Positions 54,934 through 63,607 are shown, counted from the stretch's first letter. The stretch is 64,000 nt of DNA from Streptomyces sp. NBC_01260 (GCF_036226405.1 NZ_CP108464.1:8556001-8620000); one strand, 5' to 3'. Program-made: numbers and translations. The notes: generated from the letters alone by a model not told the origin.

Positions 54934-55893
54934 TCATGACGGGTTGCCCAGGAGAGCAGCCGCGCCCGCGTTCAGAAGCTGCTTGCCGGCCCGCCGCCCG
55001 GTGCGGGCAGGGTGGGTGTCGGGACCGGACGCGATCGTGCGGATCGGGGTGCCGCCGGCCGGGTCGAGGACGACGGCGTGCACGGTCACGCTCTCGGCTG
55101 CGGGGTCGTGGACGGCATGGACGGACGCGGCGGTCAAACAGTCGCCGTGCAGGGTGGCGAGCGCAGCGCGCTCGGCGTCCAGCACGATGCGGGTCGGGTG
55201 ATGAGTGAGCGGGGCCAGCAGGTTTGCGGTGGTGGGGTCGTCGCTGCGGTGCTCGATGACGATGACCCCCGCGCCCGAGGCGGGCAGCCATTGGGTTGGA
55301 TCAAGGATCTGCGAGGCGCGCTCGGCAAGACCAAGGCGGCGCAGTCCGGCCAGTGCGGCGATCATGACGTCGACCCCGAGGGTTCCGGAATCGAGGCCGG
55401 ACAGCCTGCTGTCCGCGTTCCCTCTGATCGCAACCGGTTCCAGCTCGGGGTACAGGGTGCGCAGGAGCGCTGCCCTTCGGGGTGCGCTGGTGCCGACCCG
55501 GGTGCCGGGCGGCAGGTCGGCGAGTGTGGCCGGCGAGTGCCCGGAGGGGAGAACGAGGACATCGCGGGCGTCCTCACGGGGCAGGACCGCACCGACCGTG
55601 ATGTCCGGTGCCCGGTCGTGCGGGCTGGGCAGATCCTTCGCGCAGGAGATGGTGGCCTCGACCCGGCCGTCCAGGAGACGGGTGTCGGCGGACCGGGTGA
55701 AGGCGCCCTTCCCGTCGGTGTGGCTGAGCGGGTCGCGGTGCCGGTCGCCCTCGGAGACGATGGTGACGATCTCCAGGCAGATCCCGGGGTGACGACTGCG
55801 AAAGAGTTCGGCGAAGTGCGCGGTCTGCTCCATGGCCATGGGGCTGGGCCGGGTGCCCAGCCGTACCGGCCGGGTCGTGAACGTACTGGTCAT
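54934..55893 (-). CDS. Porphobilinogen deaminase (HemC) paralogue
   Basis: A 319-residue protein along the full length of hydroxymethylbilane synthase. LGTRPSPMAMEQTAHF corresponds to the GTRxSxLAxxQ start; SCAKDLPSP keeps the catalytic Asp; GTSAPRRAALLRTLYPELEP and IRGNADSRLSGLDSG match the substrate-binding arginines; HGDCLTAASVHA keeps the cofactor-carrying Cys. The match is clear but far from the housekeeping enzyme, notably around CAKDLP and GDC. It lies in an operon with Nudix, kinase and exporter genes and not with other heme genes, so it may supply a tetrapyrrole-like or pyrrole unit for a special product, or have changed function. Confidence 0.78.
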   Translation of the reverse strand: MTSTFTTRPVRLGTRPSPMAMEQTAHFAELFRSRHPGICLEIVTIVSEGDRHRDPLSHTDGKGAFTRSADTRLLDGRVEATISCAKDLPSPHDRAPDITVGAVLPREDARDVLVLPSGHSPATLADLPPGTRVGTSAPRRAALLRTLYPELEPVAIRGNADSRLSGLDSGTLGVDVMIAALAGLRRLGLAERASQILDPTQWLPASGAGVIVIEHRSDDPTTANLLAPLTHHPTRIVLDAERAALATLHGDCLTAASVHAVHDPAAESVTVHAVVLDPAGGTPIRTIASGPDTHPARTGRRAGKQLLNAGAAALLGNPS

Positions 55894-55955
55894 GTGGTGT
55901 GATCCGGCTCTCGAGATGGGTCGGTTGGTGGTGTGCAGAAGGGCAGGGGCCGCCT

Positions 55956-56230
55956 TCAGGGCCTGGTAGGGGTGTATTCGGTGGTGTCGATGCCGTGCCC
56001 GCTCCGGTGCAGCCAGGTATTCGCGGCGTCGTGGTGGTCGACGGCCCGGCGCCGCCGGTGGGCCCGCACGGCCTCGCCGCGCCTGGCGTCACCGGGGTAC
56101 TCCCGGCCGGCCTCCATCCAGTCGTGGATGCCACACGCTCGACGCGAAGCACCAGGTGGTGGAAGTGGGCGTCGAGCTCCTGAAGGGGGCCGAACCGCTC
56201 GTCGGTGTAGCCCTCGTCGAGAATGGTCAT
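55956..56230 (-). pseudogene. Small gene with an apparent one-base frameshift
   Basis: ATG 56230 overlaps the stop of the MFS remnant (ATGA). The first 34 codons read MTILDEGYTDERFGPLQELD, then AHFHHLVLRVERV; after a shift the next frame reads HDWMEAGREYPGDARRGEAV and continues with normal codon bias to a stop at 55956-55958. The total length is 275 bases, one short of a multiple of three, so a single lost base near 56125-56135 (GTGTGGC) explains it. The family is not recognised. Confidence 0.5.
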
Positions 56231-56406
56231 GGGTGCAAGGACGGGGCCGTCCGTGTGAGTTCCACGACGGAGAGCACCGGGATCACCATCGAGCTGATCG
56301 AGCTGCCGGTCACGCCGGCGCTCTGCCCGATCAAGGACGTCCGGAAATTGCGATGCCGCCACAGCGGCGTTTCGACAGGTGCAGAGGAGTCAGCGGAGGA
56401 GGTCAC
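56227..56406 (-). pseudogene. MFS exporter, N-terminal remnant
   Basis: GTG 56406 lies inside the end of the Nudix-kinase gene and the frame ends at 56227. It reads PLWRHRNFRTSLIGQSAGVT, then GSSISSMVIPVLSVVEL, the first helix of an MFS_3-type exporter, and then stops after 59 codons with unrelated residues. The remaining eleven helices are gone, so a deletion removed most of the gene while its overlaps with both neighbours stayed. Confidence 0.65.
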
Positions 56407-58576
56407 GCAGTACCTCCTCCGCCTCGTCCATGCGGGCGCACAGCACACCCAGTGCCTCGTGGCGGGCGCGCCCGTACGCCTCCAATTGAGGGGTGACCGC
56501 GGCCGGGGCGTCGAGTGGTTCGGAGAGCGGGTACACCGAGCACGCCAGATAGCCCGCCGCGACCCGTGGCACCGTCAGGAGGTCCTTGACCGGCATGGCC
56601 GGGTTGGCCTCCCGGTAGGCGGCGACGGCCGTGGCCAGGCCGGTGGGCCAGCCCGGGGTACTCAGGACCGTACGCGGATCGAGCACAATGCGCCCCAGCT
56701 CCCACATCGGGCTGCGGTGCGCCGGCGGCCGGAAGTCGATGACCGCGGCGACCTTCTCGTTTTCCAGCATCAGGTTGAGGGAGGAGAGGTCGCCGTGGAC
56801 GACCTGCGTGGCGAGGGTCGAGGGGAGCGCATCGAGCATGGACGCCGCGGCGGGGAGCCCATCCAGCCGTTCCCGGGCGGTGTCCCTCGCCCATGCTCCG
56901 AAGGCGGAACGCGGGGCCTGTTTTGCATAGCGGGCGAGCAGCCGTTCCAGCCGCTGCCTGCCTCGTGCGACGTCGCAGACCTCGCGGGACGGGGTGCGGC
57001 GGGGCGGCCCGTCCGGATGCCGCGCGAGCGTGCGGTGCAGTCGGCCCACGGTCTCGCCGACGGAGGCCCACCGCTCGCCGTACAGACCGCTGTCCGCTGT
57101 CTCGGCGCCTTCGGCGAACGCGGTGACGGACACCGAGAACCCGCCATCTGTGGCGAGCGGATCGCCGCCCTGGGTACGGCGCAGTCCCGGCACCGGGACC
57201 CCGCCGAGCGCGGCGAACTCGGCCAGCTCGAGGGCGCGCCGTTCGGCGTCCAGATCTGTGTTCTCCGGATATGCCTTCACGAACCACCGACGGCCGTCGG
57301 TGGCCTGGGCCACGTAGTTGCACGTGGCGGTCCCGGACGGTCCTTCGCAGACGTCGGTCGGGAGGATGCGGTAGTGCAGCGCCAGGACTCCCGCCACGAC
57401 CGTGACGCCGGACCGAGTGCTCATCGCCGCCCCTGCGGCCTGCCGAGGCCGTTCAGCAGCCGGCCCGGACGGCGGGCGGTCGGCCGGGGGATGCTCGGCC
57501 GCGTGCCGGCGGATCAGGTCACCGAGGCCGGGGCTCAGGCGCAGCCGGTCCAGCATGTCGGGGGTGAACCACCGCAGGAGGACACCTTCTTGCAGGTCCA
57601 CCGTGTCGGGGTGCCCGTTCCAGCGTGCCGTGTAGACCTTGATCGGTACCGCGAGGCCGTCGACGCTCGTCGCCTCCTCCACCGCGTACGGCGTCAGGCC
57701 GACAGGTCCAAGACCGGGGGCCTCCTCGGCGAGCTCCCGCCGCACAGTTCCCTCCAGGCACCGGTCACCGCTCTCGCGGCCGCCGCCAAGCAGGGCGAAC
57801 ACCCCCGGCTCCCAGATGCCCTCACGCATATCCCTCAGATGAAGCAGGTAGCGGCCGTAGCCGTCGTAGACCAGGGCTGACGCGTTCACGGGCTCGGGCT
57901 GCCCGTCGAGCCCAGCGGCTTCGGCGTCCAGCAGCTTGGCGCGCAGCGTCGGGGACCTGACGTCGGCGAACGCAAGCCACTGGGCACCCGAGACCTCTTC
58001 GTCCTGCAGCCGGAGCGGCGGCAGCTGCTCGGTGCTGACGTAGAAGGCGAAGCGGAAGTCGAAGTGCTGGTGGCTCGGCTCGCCCTTGGCCGGATCGGCG
58101 TCGATACCGTGGACGTCGATGTCGACCGGCGTGCCCAGGAACTGCGGGGTCAGGCACAGGTCCCCGGGCCGGATCCCCGTTTCCTCGGACACTTCGCGCA
58201 GGGCCGTGGCCAGGAGGCTCCGGTCCGCCTCGCCGTGGCCGCCCGGCGCGAGCAACAGCCCCGTGGCCTTGTGGCCGATGTGCAGTACACGCCGGTGGCG
58301 GTCGATGACGACCGCGCTGCAGGTGACGTGGCCGGGCAGAGTCGCGCGACTGGACGGGTCGTCAGGGCCGTCCAGGACGGCCGTCAGCCCGGCCAGGGAC
58401 TCTCGCTCCTGCGGATGCCGAGCCAGATACGTCTCGGCGGCCGCGCGGATGTGGGAGCGGGTGACCGGCACGTCAACACCTCGGGGAAGCATGGAAGGAC
58501 TGACGGACGGGGCGGCGGAGTACGTGGTGGTCGTGGGCGCGGCCGGAGCTCCTGAAGTGGTTCCGGCGCCCCTCAT
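56390..58576 (-). CDS. Nudix-Nudix-kinase fusion protein
   Basis: A 728-residue protein. ATG 58576 overlaps the exporter stop (ATGA). Residues about 60-200 are Nudix domain 1 (GGHGEADRSLLATALREVSE, then ETGI); 230-360 Nudix domain 2 (GGGRESGDRCLEGTVRRELA, then EEA); a Pro/Ala-rich linker follows, and residues about 390-720 form an APH/choline-kinase-like phosphotransferase with VVHGDLSSLNLMLENEKVAA (catalytic Asp and Asn) and VIDFRPPAHRSPMWELGRIV (here DFR, not the usual DFD/DFE). An in-frame ATG at the domain boundary (57424) suggests that two genes merged. This combination is rare; it may trim and phosphorylate a nucleotide-linked intermediate. Confidence 0.82.
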   Translation of the reverse strand: MRGAGTTSGAPAAPTTTTYSAAPSVSPSMLPRGVDVPVTRSHIRAAAETYLARHPQERESLAGLTAVLDGPDDPSSRATLPGHVTCSAVVIDRHRRVLHIGHKATGLLLAPGGHGEADRSLLATALREVSEETGIRPGDLCLTPQFLGTPVDIDVHGIDADPAKGEPSHQHFDFRFAFYVSTEQLPPLRLQDEEVSGAQWLAFADVRSPTLRAKLLDAEAAGLDGQPEPVNASALVYDGYGRYLLHLRDMREGIWEPGVFALLGGGRESGDRCLEGTVRRELAEEAPGLGPVGLTPYAVEEATSVDGLAVPIKVYTARWNGHPDTVDLQEGVLLRWFTPDMLDRLRLSPGLGDLIRRHAAEHPPADRPPSGPAAERPRQAAGAAMSTRSGVTVVAGVLALHYRILPTDVCEGPSGTATCNYVAQATDGRRWFVKAYPENTDLDAERRALELAEFAALGGVPVPGLRRTQGGDPLATDGGFSVSVTAFAEGAETADSGLYGERWASVGETVGRLHRTLARHPDGPPRRTPSREVCDVARGRQRLERLLARYAKQAPRSAFGAWARDTARERLDGLPAAASMLDALPSTLATQVVHGDLSSLNLMLENEKVAAVIDFRPPAHRSPMWELGRIVLDPRTVLSTPGWPTGLATAVAAYREANPAMPVKDLLTVPRVAAGYLACSVYPLSEPLDAPAAVTPQLEAYGRARHEALGVLCARMDEAEEVLRDLLR

Positions 58577-60609
58577 GCGCGGGTTCCGTACTTTTCGTCG
58601 TCCGCCTCGGAGGTGACCTGATAGGACAGCAACTGCTGGAACAGGCCGTCTTGTTCGGCCAGGTCCTTGTACGTGCCCTCTTGCACGACCCTGCCCTCGT
58701 CGAGGACCACGATCCGGTCGGCGACGGCCACGTTCGTGATCCGGTGTGTCACCAGCAACACCACGCGGTCCCGGGCCAGGTCCCGCAGCCGCTGGAAAAT
58801 CCTGTACTCGGCGCGCGGATCAAGGTTCGCGGTCGGCTCATCGAGGACCAGCAGCCCGGCCTCGCGGAAGAACGCCCGCGCGAGGGCGACGCGCTGCCAC
58901 TGGCCCCCGCTCAGCTCCTCCCCGTTCAGCCACTCGCGGGCAAGGAGGGTGTCCAGGCCGGCGCCGAGCTTGTCGACGACCTCGTCGGCGTCGGCGGCCT
59001 CGCACGCTTCACGTACCGCCGCGTCACCGCGGGCCGTGGGCTGCCCCTGAGTCACGTTCTCGCGCACCGTCAGCGGCCAGTGCGCATAGTCCTGTGGCAC
59101 CAGAGCGACCTGTTGCCACAGCGCCTGCGGATCGGCGTCGTCGGTGGGGACACCGTCCCACAGCACCTGCCCGCCCGTGGGCAAGTACAGACCGCTGACC
59201 AGCTTCGACAAGGTCGACTTCCCCGAGCCGTTGAAGCCCACCAATGCGGTGACCTCGCCGCGGCGCAGGGTGAGCGAGACGTCGGACAGTGCGTCCTGGT
59301 CCTTCCCGGCGTAGCGGTGCGAGACCGACTTGATCTCGATCTCGCTCGGCGGCTTCGGACGGTGCTCGCCGCGGCGCATGGTGTATCCGCCGGCCAGGTC
59401 GAGGAATCTGCTCCAGTCGTCCATGTAGAGGCCCGTGCGCACGGCACGGGCCCCGACGGCGACCAGGCCGCGTACCGACTGGCCCACCGTCTGCAGAGCG
59501 AAGACAGCCGTCGCGGCGTGCCCGACGTTGATACGGCCGGTGGCCAGCAGCCATACCACCGCCGCCCAGACCACGGCCGATCCGAGGCCGCCGCACAGCG
59601 CGCCGACCAGCGACATGCGGGCGCCCTTGTCGGCCGCGGTGCGGTCCTCGCGGTTGATCCGGGCGACCGTCTGCCGGTACCGGCCGGACAGGAAGTCGGC
59701 CATGGTGCCGGCGCGGATCTGGTCGGCTGCCTCGCGGGTGAAGATGTGCCAACGCAGCACCGACAACATGCGGTTGTCGCCGTTGCTGCGGAGATTGGCC
59801 AGGTAGCGGACCCGGGCGGCGCTGATCTGGGCGAGGGCCTGCGGCAGGCTGGCCGCGACGAGGAGAGGAAGGAGTACCCAGCTCACTCCGGCGAGGACGA
59901 TGGCGCCGGCGAGGAAGGAGGCGGCCGAGGCGATCAGGTCCTGGCCCTCGTTGATCAGGTCGCCGGTGACCTGCGCTCCGCGGTCGGCGGCTTCCCGGTC
60001 GCGGTTGAAGTCGGGGTCGTCGTAGGCGGACAGCTCCACCGTGGCGCAGCCGGTGAGCAGCATCTGCTCGGCTTCGCGCGACATGAGTGGGCTCAGTCGC
60101 AAGGAGAGCCAGCTGACGGTGATCCCCAGCAGTGCCCGCACTCCGGACGCGGTGGCCAGCAGGGCCACGGACGGCCATGCCTGCAGGAGTCGGTGGTAGA
60201 CGTCTCCGCTGGTCAGCAGCGCGGTGAGGGTGCCGCTGATCGCGATCAGGCCCAGGGCCTGCATCACGCCGGCGACCGCCTGGCACAGCAGGAGGCCGGT
60301 GGTGGCCCGTCGGTCGACGCGCCAGGCGAGTGCCAGCGACCGCCGGACCAACTGGGGCAGGCGCCGGGCCATGTCACGCATCCGGATGGAGCGTCCGGCC
60401 GCTTCGCGGCTGCCTGTCAGGTCCACGTACCGCATCTCCGGCGCGGCAGAGGACGAAGAGGGTGCCGTCGAGCTGTCGCACGGCTCGGGTTCAGGGCAGA
60501 CGTCCGGCTGGTCCTTCGGGCCGGCAGGCGGTGTCGCGGATGGCGGCAGCAGGGGGGTGGCGCGCGGCCCTGGGACACTGTCGGCTGATGCACCGGTGGG
60601 CTCGCTCAT
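58573..60609 (-). CDS. ABC exporter, fused membrane and ATP-binding domains
   Basis: A 678-residue half-transporter. A long Pro/Ser/Thr-rich cytoplasmic N-terminus (about 90 residues) precedes six membrane helices (GLLLCQAVAGVMQALGLIAI; AGAIVLAGVSWVLLPLLVAA; GLGSAVVWAAVVWLLATGRI). The ATPase has Walker A GFNGSGKSTL, Q-loop VPQDYAHW, signature LSGGQWQR, Walker B LLVLDEPTANLD and a switch His in VTHR. Exporters of this form secrete peptides, lipids or small products. Its ATG overlaps the stop of the 47-residue peptide gene. Confidence 0.88.
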   Translation of the reverse strand: MSEPTGASADSVPGPRATPLLPPSATPPAGPKDQPDVCPEPEPCDSSTAPSSSSAAPEMRYVDLTGSREAAGRSIRMRDMARRLPQLVRRSLALAWRVDRRATTGLLLCQAVAGVMQALGLIAISGTLTALLTSGDVYHRLLQAWPSVALLATASGVRALLGITVSWLSLRLSPLMSREAEQMLLTGCATVELSAYDDPDFNRDREAADRGAQVTGDLINEGQDLIASAASFLAGAIVLAGVSWVLLPLLVAASLPQALAQISAARVRYLANLRSNGDNRMLSVLRWHIFTREAADQIRAGTMADFLSGRYRQTVARINREDRTAADKGARMSLVGALCGGLGSAVVWAAVVWLLATGRINVGHAATAVFALQTVGQSVRGLVAVGARAVRTGLYMDDWSRFLDLAGGYTMRRGEHRPKPPSEIEIKSVSHRYAGKDQDALSDVSLTLRRGEVTALVGFNGSGKSTLSKLVSGLYLPTGGQVLWDGVPTDDADPQALWQQVALVPQDYAHWPLTVRENVTQGQPTARGDAAVREACEAADADEVVDKLGAGLDTLLAREWLNGEELSGGQWQRVALARAFFREAGLLVLDEPTANLDPRAEYRIFQRLRDLARDRVVLLVTHRITNVAVADRIVVLDEGRVVQEGTYKDLAEQDGLFQQLLSYQVTSEADDEKYGTRA

Positions 60610-60749
60610 GCCGCCCGTCCCAGATCCGGTCGTGCTGAGCGGTGAGCGACGGCGTCATAGGCCGCCGCGTCGAGGGCGGGACGGGCTGTGGTGGGCTGCC
60701 GCTGTTCGAGTCCAAGAGGCTGATGCACGCGAGTGAGTACAGGATTCAT
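60606..60749 (-). CDS. 47-residue peptide coupled to the ABC exporter
   Basis: ATG 60749 has a strong GGAGG site at the right distance and the stop shares ATGA with the exporter start, so the frame is very likely translated. The peptide begins MNPVLTRVHQPLGLEQRQP and continues with a central Ala-rich acidic part and an Arg/His-rich tail ending GRAA. It lacks cysteine and a signal peptide. A leader-plus-core layout for a ribosomal peptide product is possible, but a small regulatory or coupling peptide cannot be excluded. No similar family is recognised. Confidence 0.6.
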   Translation of the reverse strand: MNPVLTRVHQPLGLEQRQPTTARPALDAAAYDAVAHRSARPDLGRAA

Positions 60750-61057
60750 GGCGTCCTCCAGATGAGCGCGTGAGGGGTACTGGTGCTCCATGAACGCCCC
60801 GCAGTGGTCCGTGACGGGCTTTGCGGGGTCGGATCGGTCATGGGGCGCAAGGCTCTGTGGCCGCAGCGGCGGGAGAGCCGCTGTCTGTGGGCCGGTGGTT
60901 GGATCGGGTCAGGGGCGGGCTCAACGTCGTCCCCTTTGCTGGTCGCGGCTCGGTCGAAGGTATTAACGACGTAGCCGGAATTTCGAACACACGTCTTTCG
61001 GTCGGGCCGGGTTCGTGGCGTTGAGCGGTTCGCGACGCGTGTGTATTACATGGACCC
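60750..61057. promoter_or_regulatory. Probable promoter region of the exporter operon
   Basis: 308 bases between the 47-residue peptide gene (minus) and the TrmO-like remnant (plus). A patch of lower GC near 60955-60990 (TATTAACGACG, AATTTCGAA) is the best place for the operon's promoter. No clear repeats. Confidence 0.4.
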
Positions 61058-61527
61058 TTGGTGGGCAAGAGCGTTGCGGTGAGGGCCGGTTGGCCGAAAC
61101 GCTGGTGTTGCGCAGGTCGGGCCGCCGTGCCCTCGATCATCCGATTTCACCCCGACTGCCCGCCGGAAGCGCTGCTGCGACTGGACGACTTCAGCCACCT
61201 GATCGTCACCTGGCACTACAGTCAATCCTCGCGCAATGACGTCGCGCATCACGCCCGCAGGCCACGCAACGACCCCCGCTGGCCCCCATCCGGCACACAC
61301 GCACACCGAAACCACCGGCGCCCCAACCAACTCGCCGTCAGCTTTCCCAGACTGATCGAGATCAAAGGGCTGGACCTCTACGTCACAGACCTCGATGCAG
61401 TCGACGGGACCCAGTCATCGACGTCGGCCCCTACTTCCAGCAGATGGGACCTCGCGGAGAGATTCGGCAACCCGACTGGCCCGCCGAAATGCTCACGAAC
61501 TACTGGGCCGACGCCAACGAGCGATAG
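61058..61527 (+). pseudogene. TrmO/TsaA-like tRNA methyltransferase gene with frameshift
   Basis: The frame reads VPSIIRFHPDCPPEALLRLD, DFSHLIVTWHYSQS, RRPRNDPRWPPSGTHAHRNH and RRPNQLAVSFPRLIEIKGLD, clear features of the TrmO/YaeB (t6A37 N6-methyltransferase) family, up to TDLDAVDGT. There the frame changes: one base on, the reading VIDVGPYFQQMGPRGEIRQP, then DWPAEMLTNYWADANER and a stop at 61525-61527 completes the family's C-terminus. One C missing from the run at 61410-61412 explains it. The N-terminal 25 residues are also abnormal. Either a pseudogene or a sequencing error. Confidence 0.75.
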
Positions 61528-61573
61528 CCCACGGCAGAAGCGAGACTCGGGCTGGCCCCTGGCCGGACTCAGC

Positions 61574-61837
61574 TCAGCAGGCGTTCGGATCCGCTTGAAG
61601 GATCTGCGCACTCCAGGTGCCCACTACAGGACTGCGCGGGTGGAAGACGTTCGGCTGCACCGGGTCGCACGTCACCAGGCACCACTTGAGTGACATGCTG
61701 CGGGGCCCGTCACGCAAGTCCACCTGCAGCAGCAGCCCGGTCCGGCCTCGGCGGCGGGCTCTGTGGATCAGATAGCGAGAACGCCATTTCAACCGGCCGT
61801 CGAAGTCGCTATTCACCTGCACCGCAACATCCCCCAC
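61574..61837 (-). CDS. Hypothetical protein, uncertain
   Basis: An 87-codon frame with MGDVAVQVNSDFDGRLKWRS, then SRYLIHRARRRGRTGLLLQV. The sequence looks protein-like, but there is no recognised family and no clear Shine-Dalgarno site. It lies in a zone of decayed genes and may itself be a fragment. Confidence 0.3.
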   Translation of the reverse strand: MGDVAVQVNSDFDGRLKWRSRYLIHRARRRGRTGLLLQVDLRDGPRSMSLKWCLVTCDPVQPNVFHPRSPVVGTWSAQILQADPNAC

Positions 61838-61986
61838 CCTCCCCCCATTCTGTCACCCCACCAAGTCCCCAGACGCCTCAGGCTGGCACGGACAGGCGAG
61901 ATCCGGTGAGAGATACGACCGGCAGAGCGTGAGGGCAGAAGTCTGCCGGAGATCAACGGTGACACGGCCCTCAGGCTAACGGGAAG

Positions 61987-62518
61987 TCAGCCCGCTGAAC
62001 GGACCTGTTCGAGGGCTGTGGAGCCTCGGAAGGCGCCGGGCTCGCGGACCAGGACTTCCAGGTAGTGGTCCAGATCCAGACGGACCGCGCCCTTCGCCAT
62101 CAGCCGTTCGTGCCGCGCCACTTCCACGTTCTGGTCCTAAACCACCAGATGGGAAGCGTGCAGCACGACTCGCACGCGTTTGCCGATCAGCCGGATCGGA
62201 ACGAGTAGCGGTTGGTACGGACCGGGATCAGTCCGTAGCGGCCGACCCGCCGGGTGAACAGACGCCCCGTCTCGAACGGTTTCTCGGGCAACGGCATCAG
62301 CAGCGGCTGTTCGCGTGCGAAGTACTCCGCGACCCGTCTTGGCCCCTGGACCCGATGCGCCGGGCGTCGTCCTGCCGGCCCCACTGCTCGACCATCTCGT
62401 CCAGCTCGGCGAGCGAGGAGACCTCGGGGACGGGAACGAAGTGGCGAAGACCGCGACCGTCTACCTGGCCGGACTCCACATCGCCGGCATCTTCCTCGGG
62501 CCGCACGCTGATCGCCAC
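61987..62518 (-). mobile_element. IS21-family transposase (IstA) remnant, several disruptions
   Basis: Three minus-strand pieces join into the C-terminal half of an IS21 IstA transposase: VPEVSSLAELDEMVEQWGRQ (frame of 62518-62297); AREQPLLMPLPEKPFETGRL, then FTRRVGRYGLIPVRTNRYS (frame of 62384-62187); and LIGKRVRVVLHASHLVV, a stop, then VEVARHERLMAKGAVRLDLD and HYLEVLVREPGAFRGSTALE ending at 61987. At least two frameshifts and one in-frame stop separate them. The DDE domain, IstB and ends are missing. Inactive; marks an old insertion beside the resistance gene. Confidence 0.82.
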
Positions 62519-62526
62519 GAGATCGA

Positions 62527-63348
62527 TCAGCCCCAGGTGAGCGGGTCGAGATGGAGGTAGAAGCGCAGGCGTTCGTCGTCTAGGGCGATGCCGTACCTCT
62601 CGGCGAACGCCCTGTCAGCCGCCCGCCCCTGCTCCTCGTCTGCCCATGTCTCTCGCGCGTTGGCGAGCAGTAGCGCCAAGTCGGCGTAGCGGTCGGCCAG
62701 TCCGAGGCGGCCCAGGTCGATAAAACCTGACACGTCCAGGGTCCGCGGATCGAGGATGATATTGGGCAGGCACAGGTCCCCGTGGCAGACGACTGTGTCG
62801 GCAGCTTCCTGTTCCCGTCGCCGCGGGACCTGCTGGGCGAGGCGGTCCAGCAGCTCCGCAGCGGGCGTGTGCTGCTGCTCAACGGGAAGGAACTCCGGGT
62901 TGACGGCGTCACGGGCCACGACGTCGCGCGCCACGGCGACCATAGAGTCCAGGCCCCGGCGGAATGGGCACTGCGACACGGGCACCTGGTGCAGCCGGCG
63001 GACCGCGTCCGTGATGCGTTCCCAGGCGTTCCGCAGGTCGTCAGTGGACACCTGATCAGCAGGTATGCCGGAGACGGCTCTGGTCACCAGACAGGCGCCC
63101 ACCTCACCGGAGTGCCAGTCGAGCGCTCGAGGACCAGGTACGCCCTGATCGTTCAGCCATGCGACCCGGTCGCGCTCGGCCTTCAGGTCGGCTGCATCCG
63201 CAGCAGGCACGCACTTGGCATACCGGGTGGCGTCCGCGCTGCGAAAGACGGCTGCTCCCGATTCGCCCACGGCGACGGGCAACCAGGCGCTGTCGTCCAC
63301 GCCGAGCAGCACCGGCGATACGGTCCAGGGTTCGGGGCGATCGCTCAT
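62527..63348 (-). CDS. Streptomycin 3''-phosphotransferase (APH(3'')-I type)
   Basis: A 273-residue aminoglycoside kinase starting at ATG 63348. VVCHGDLCLPNIILDPRTLD is the Brenner motif with catalytic Asp; SGFIDLGRLGLADRYADLAL is the metal-binding DLGR motif; the C-terminus RLRFYLHLDPLTWG is that of APH(3'')-I/StrA. Lys and acidic residues of the N-lobe (RYAKCVP; LKAERDRVAWL) are present. The enzyme phosphorylates streptomycin on the 3''-hydroxyl. Length and motifs are complete. The gene is bounded by IS21 remnants on one side and a SUKH scrap on the other and no streptomycin genes are near, so it is a stand-alone resistance gene here. Confidence 0.88.
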   Translation of the reverse strand: MSDRPEPWTVSPVLLGVDDSAWLPVAVGESGAAVFRSADATRYAKCVPAADAADLKAERDRVAWLNDQGVPGPRALDWHSGEVGACLVTRAVSGIPADQVSTDDLRNAWERITDAVRRLHQVPVSQCPFRRGLDSMVAVARDVVARDAVNPEFLPVEQQHTPAAELLDRLAQQVPRRREQEAADTVVCHGDLCLPNIILDPRTLDVSGFIDLGRLGLADRYADLALLLANARETWADEEQGRAADRAFAERYGIALDDERLRFYLHLDPLTWG

Positions 63349-63459
63349 GGCCTCCACTCTAACTAGCGACAACGTGACCGAGGCCGAGACCGTTGAGAGG
63401 TCTGAGGCGACGCCGTCGAAGTCTGTGGACGACCGGCTGACTGACGAGCTGGTGGGCCG

Positions 63460-63607
63460 GGCTCAGGCCGATGGCCTCCAGCTCAGCGATCTCAGCAGCC
63501 GTTGCCGGCGGTCGGAGTGCTTCGTGGTCCGCCGGTGAATGGGCAGCCAGCCATGACTCGAACCGAGTCCATGCCTGATCAAACAGAACGAGATCCGTCG
63601 ATGTCAC
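63460..63607 (-). pseudogene. SUKH/SMI1-type protein, N-terminal remnant
   Basis: From GTG 63607 the frame reads LVLFDQAWTRFESWLAAHSP, then LRPPATAAEIAELEAIGL, the first helices of SMI1/KNR4 (SUKH) proteins, which often are toxin-immunity proteins. After about 45 residues the family pattern stops. A fragment. Confidence 0.5.
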
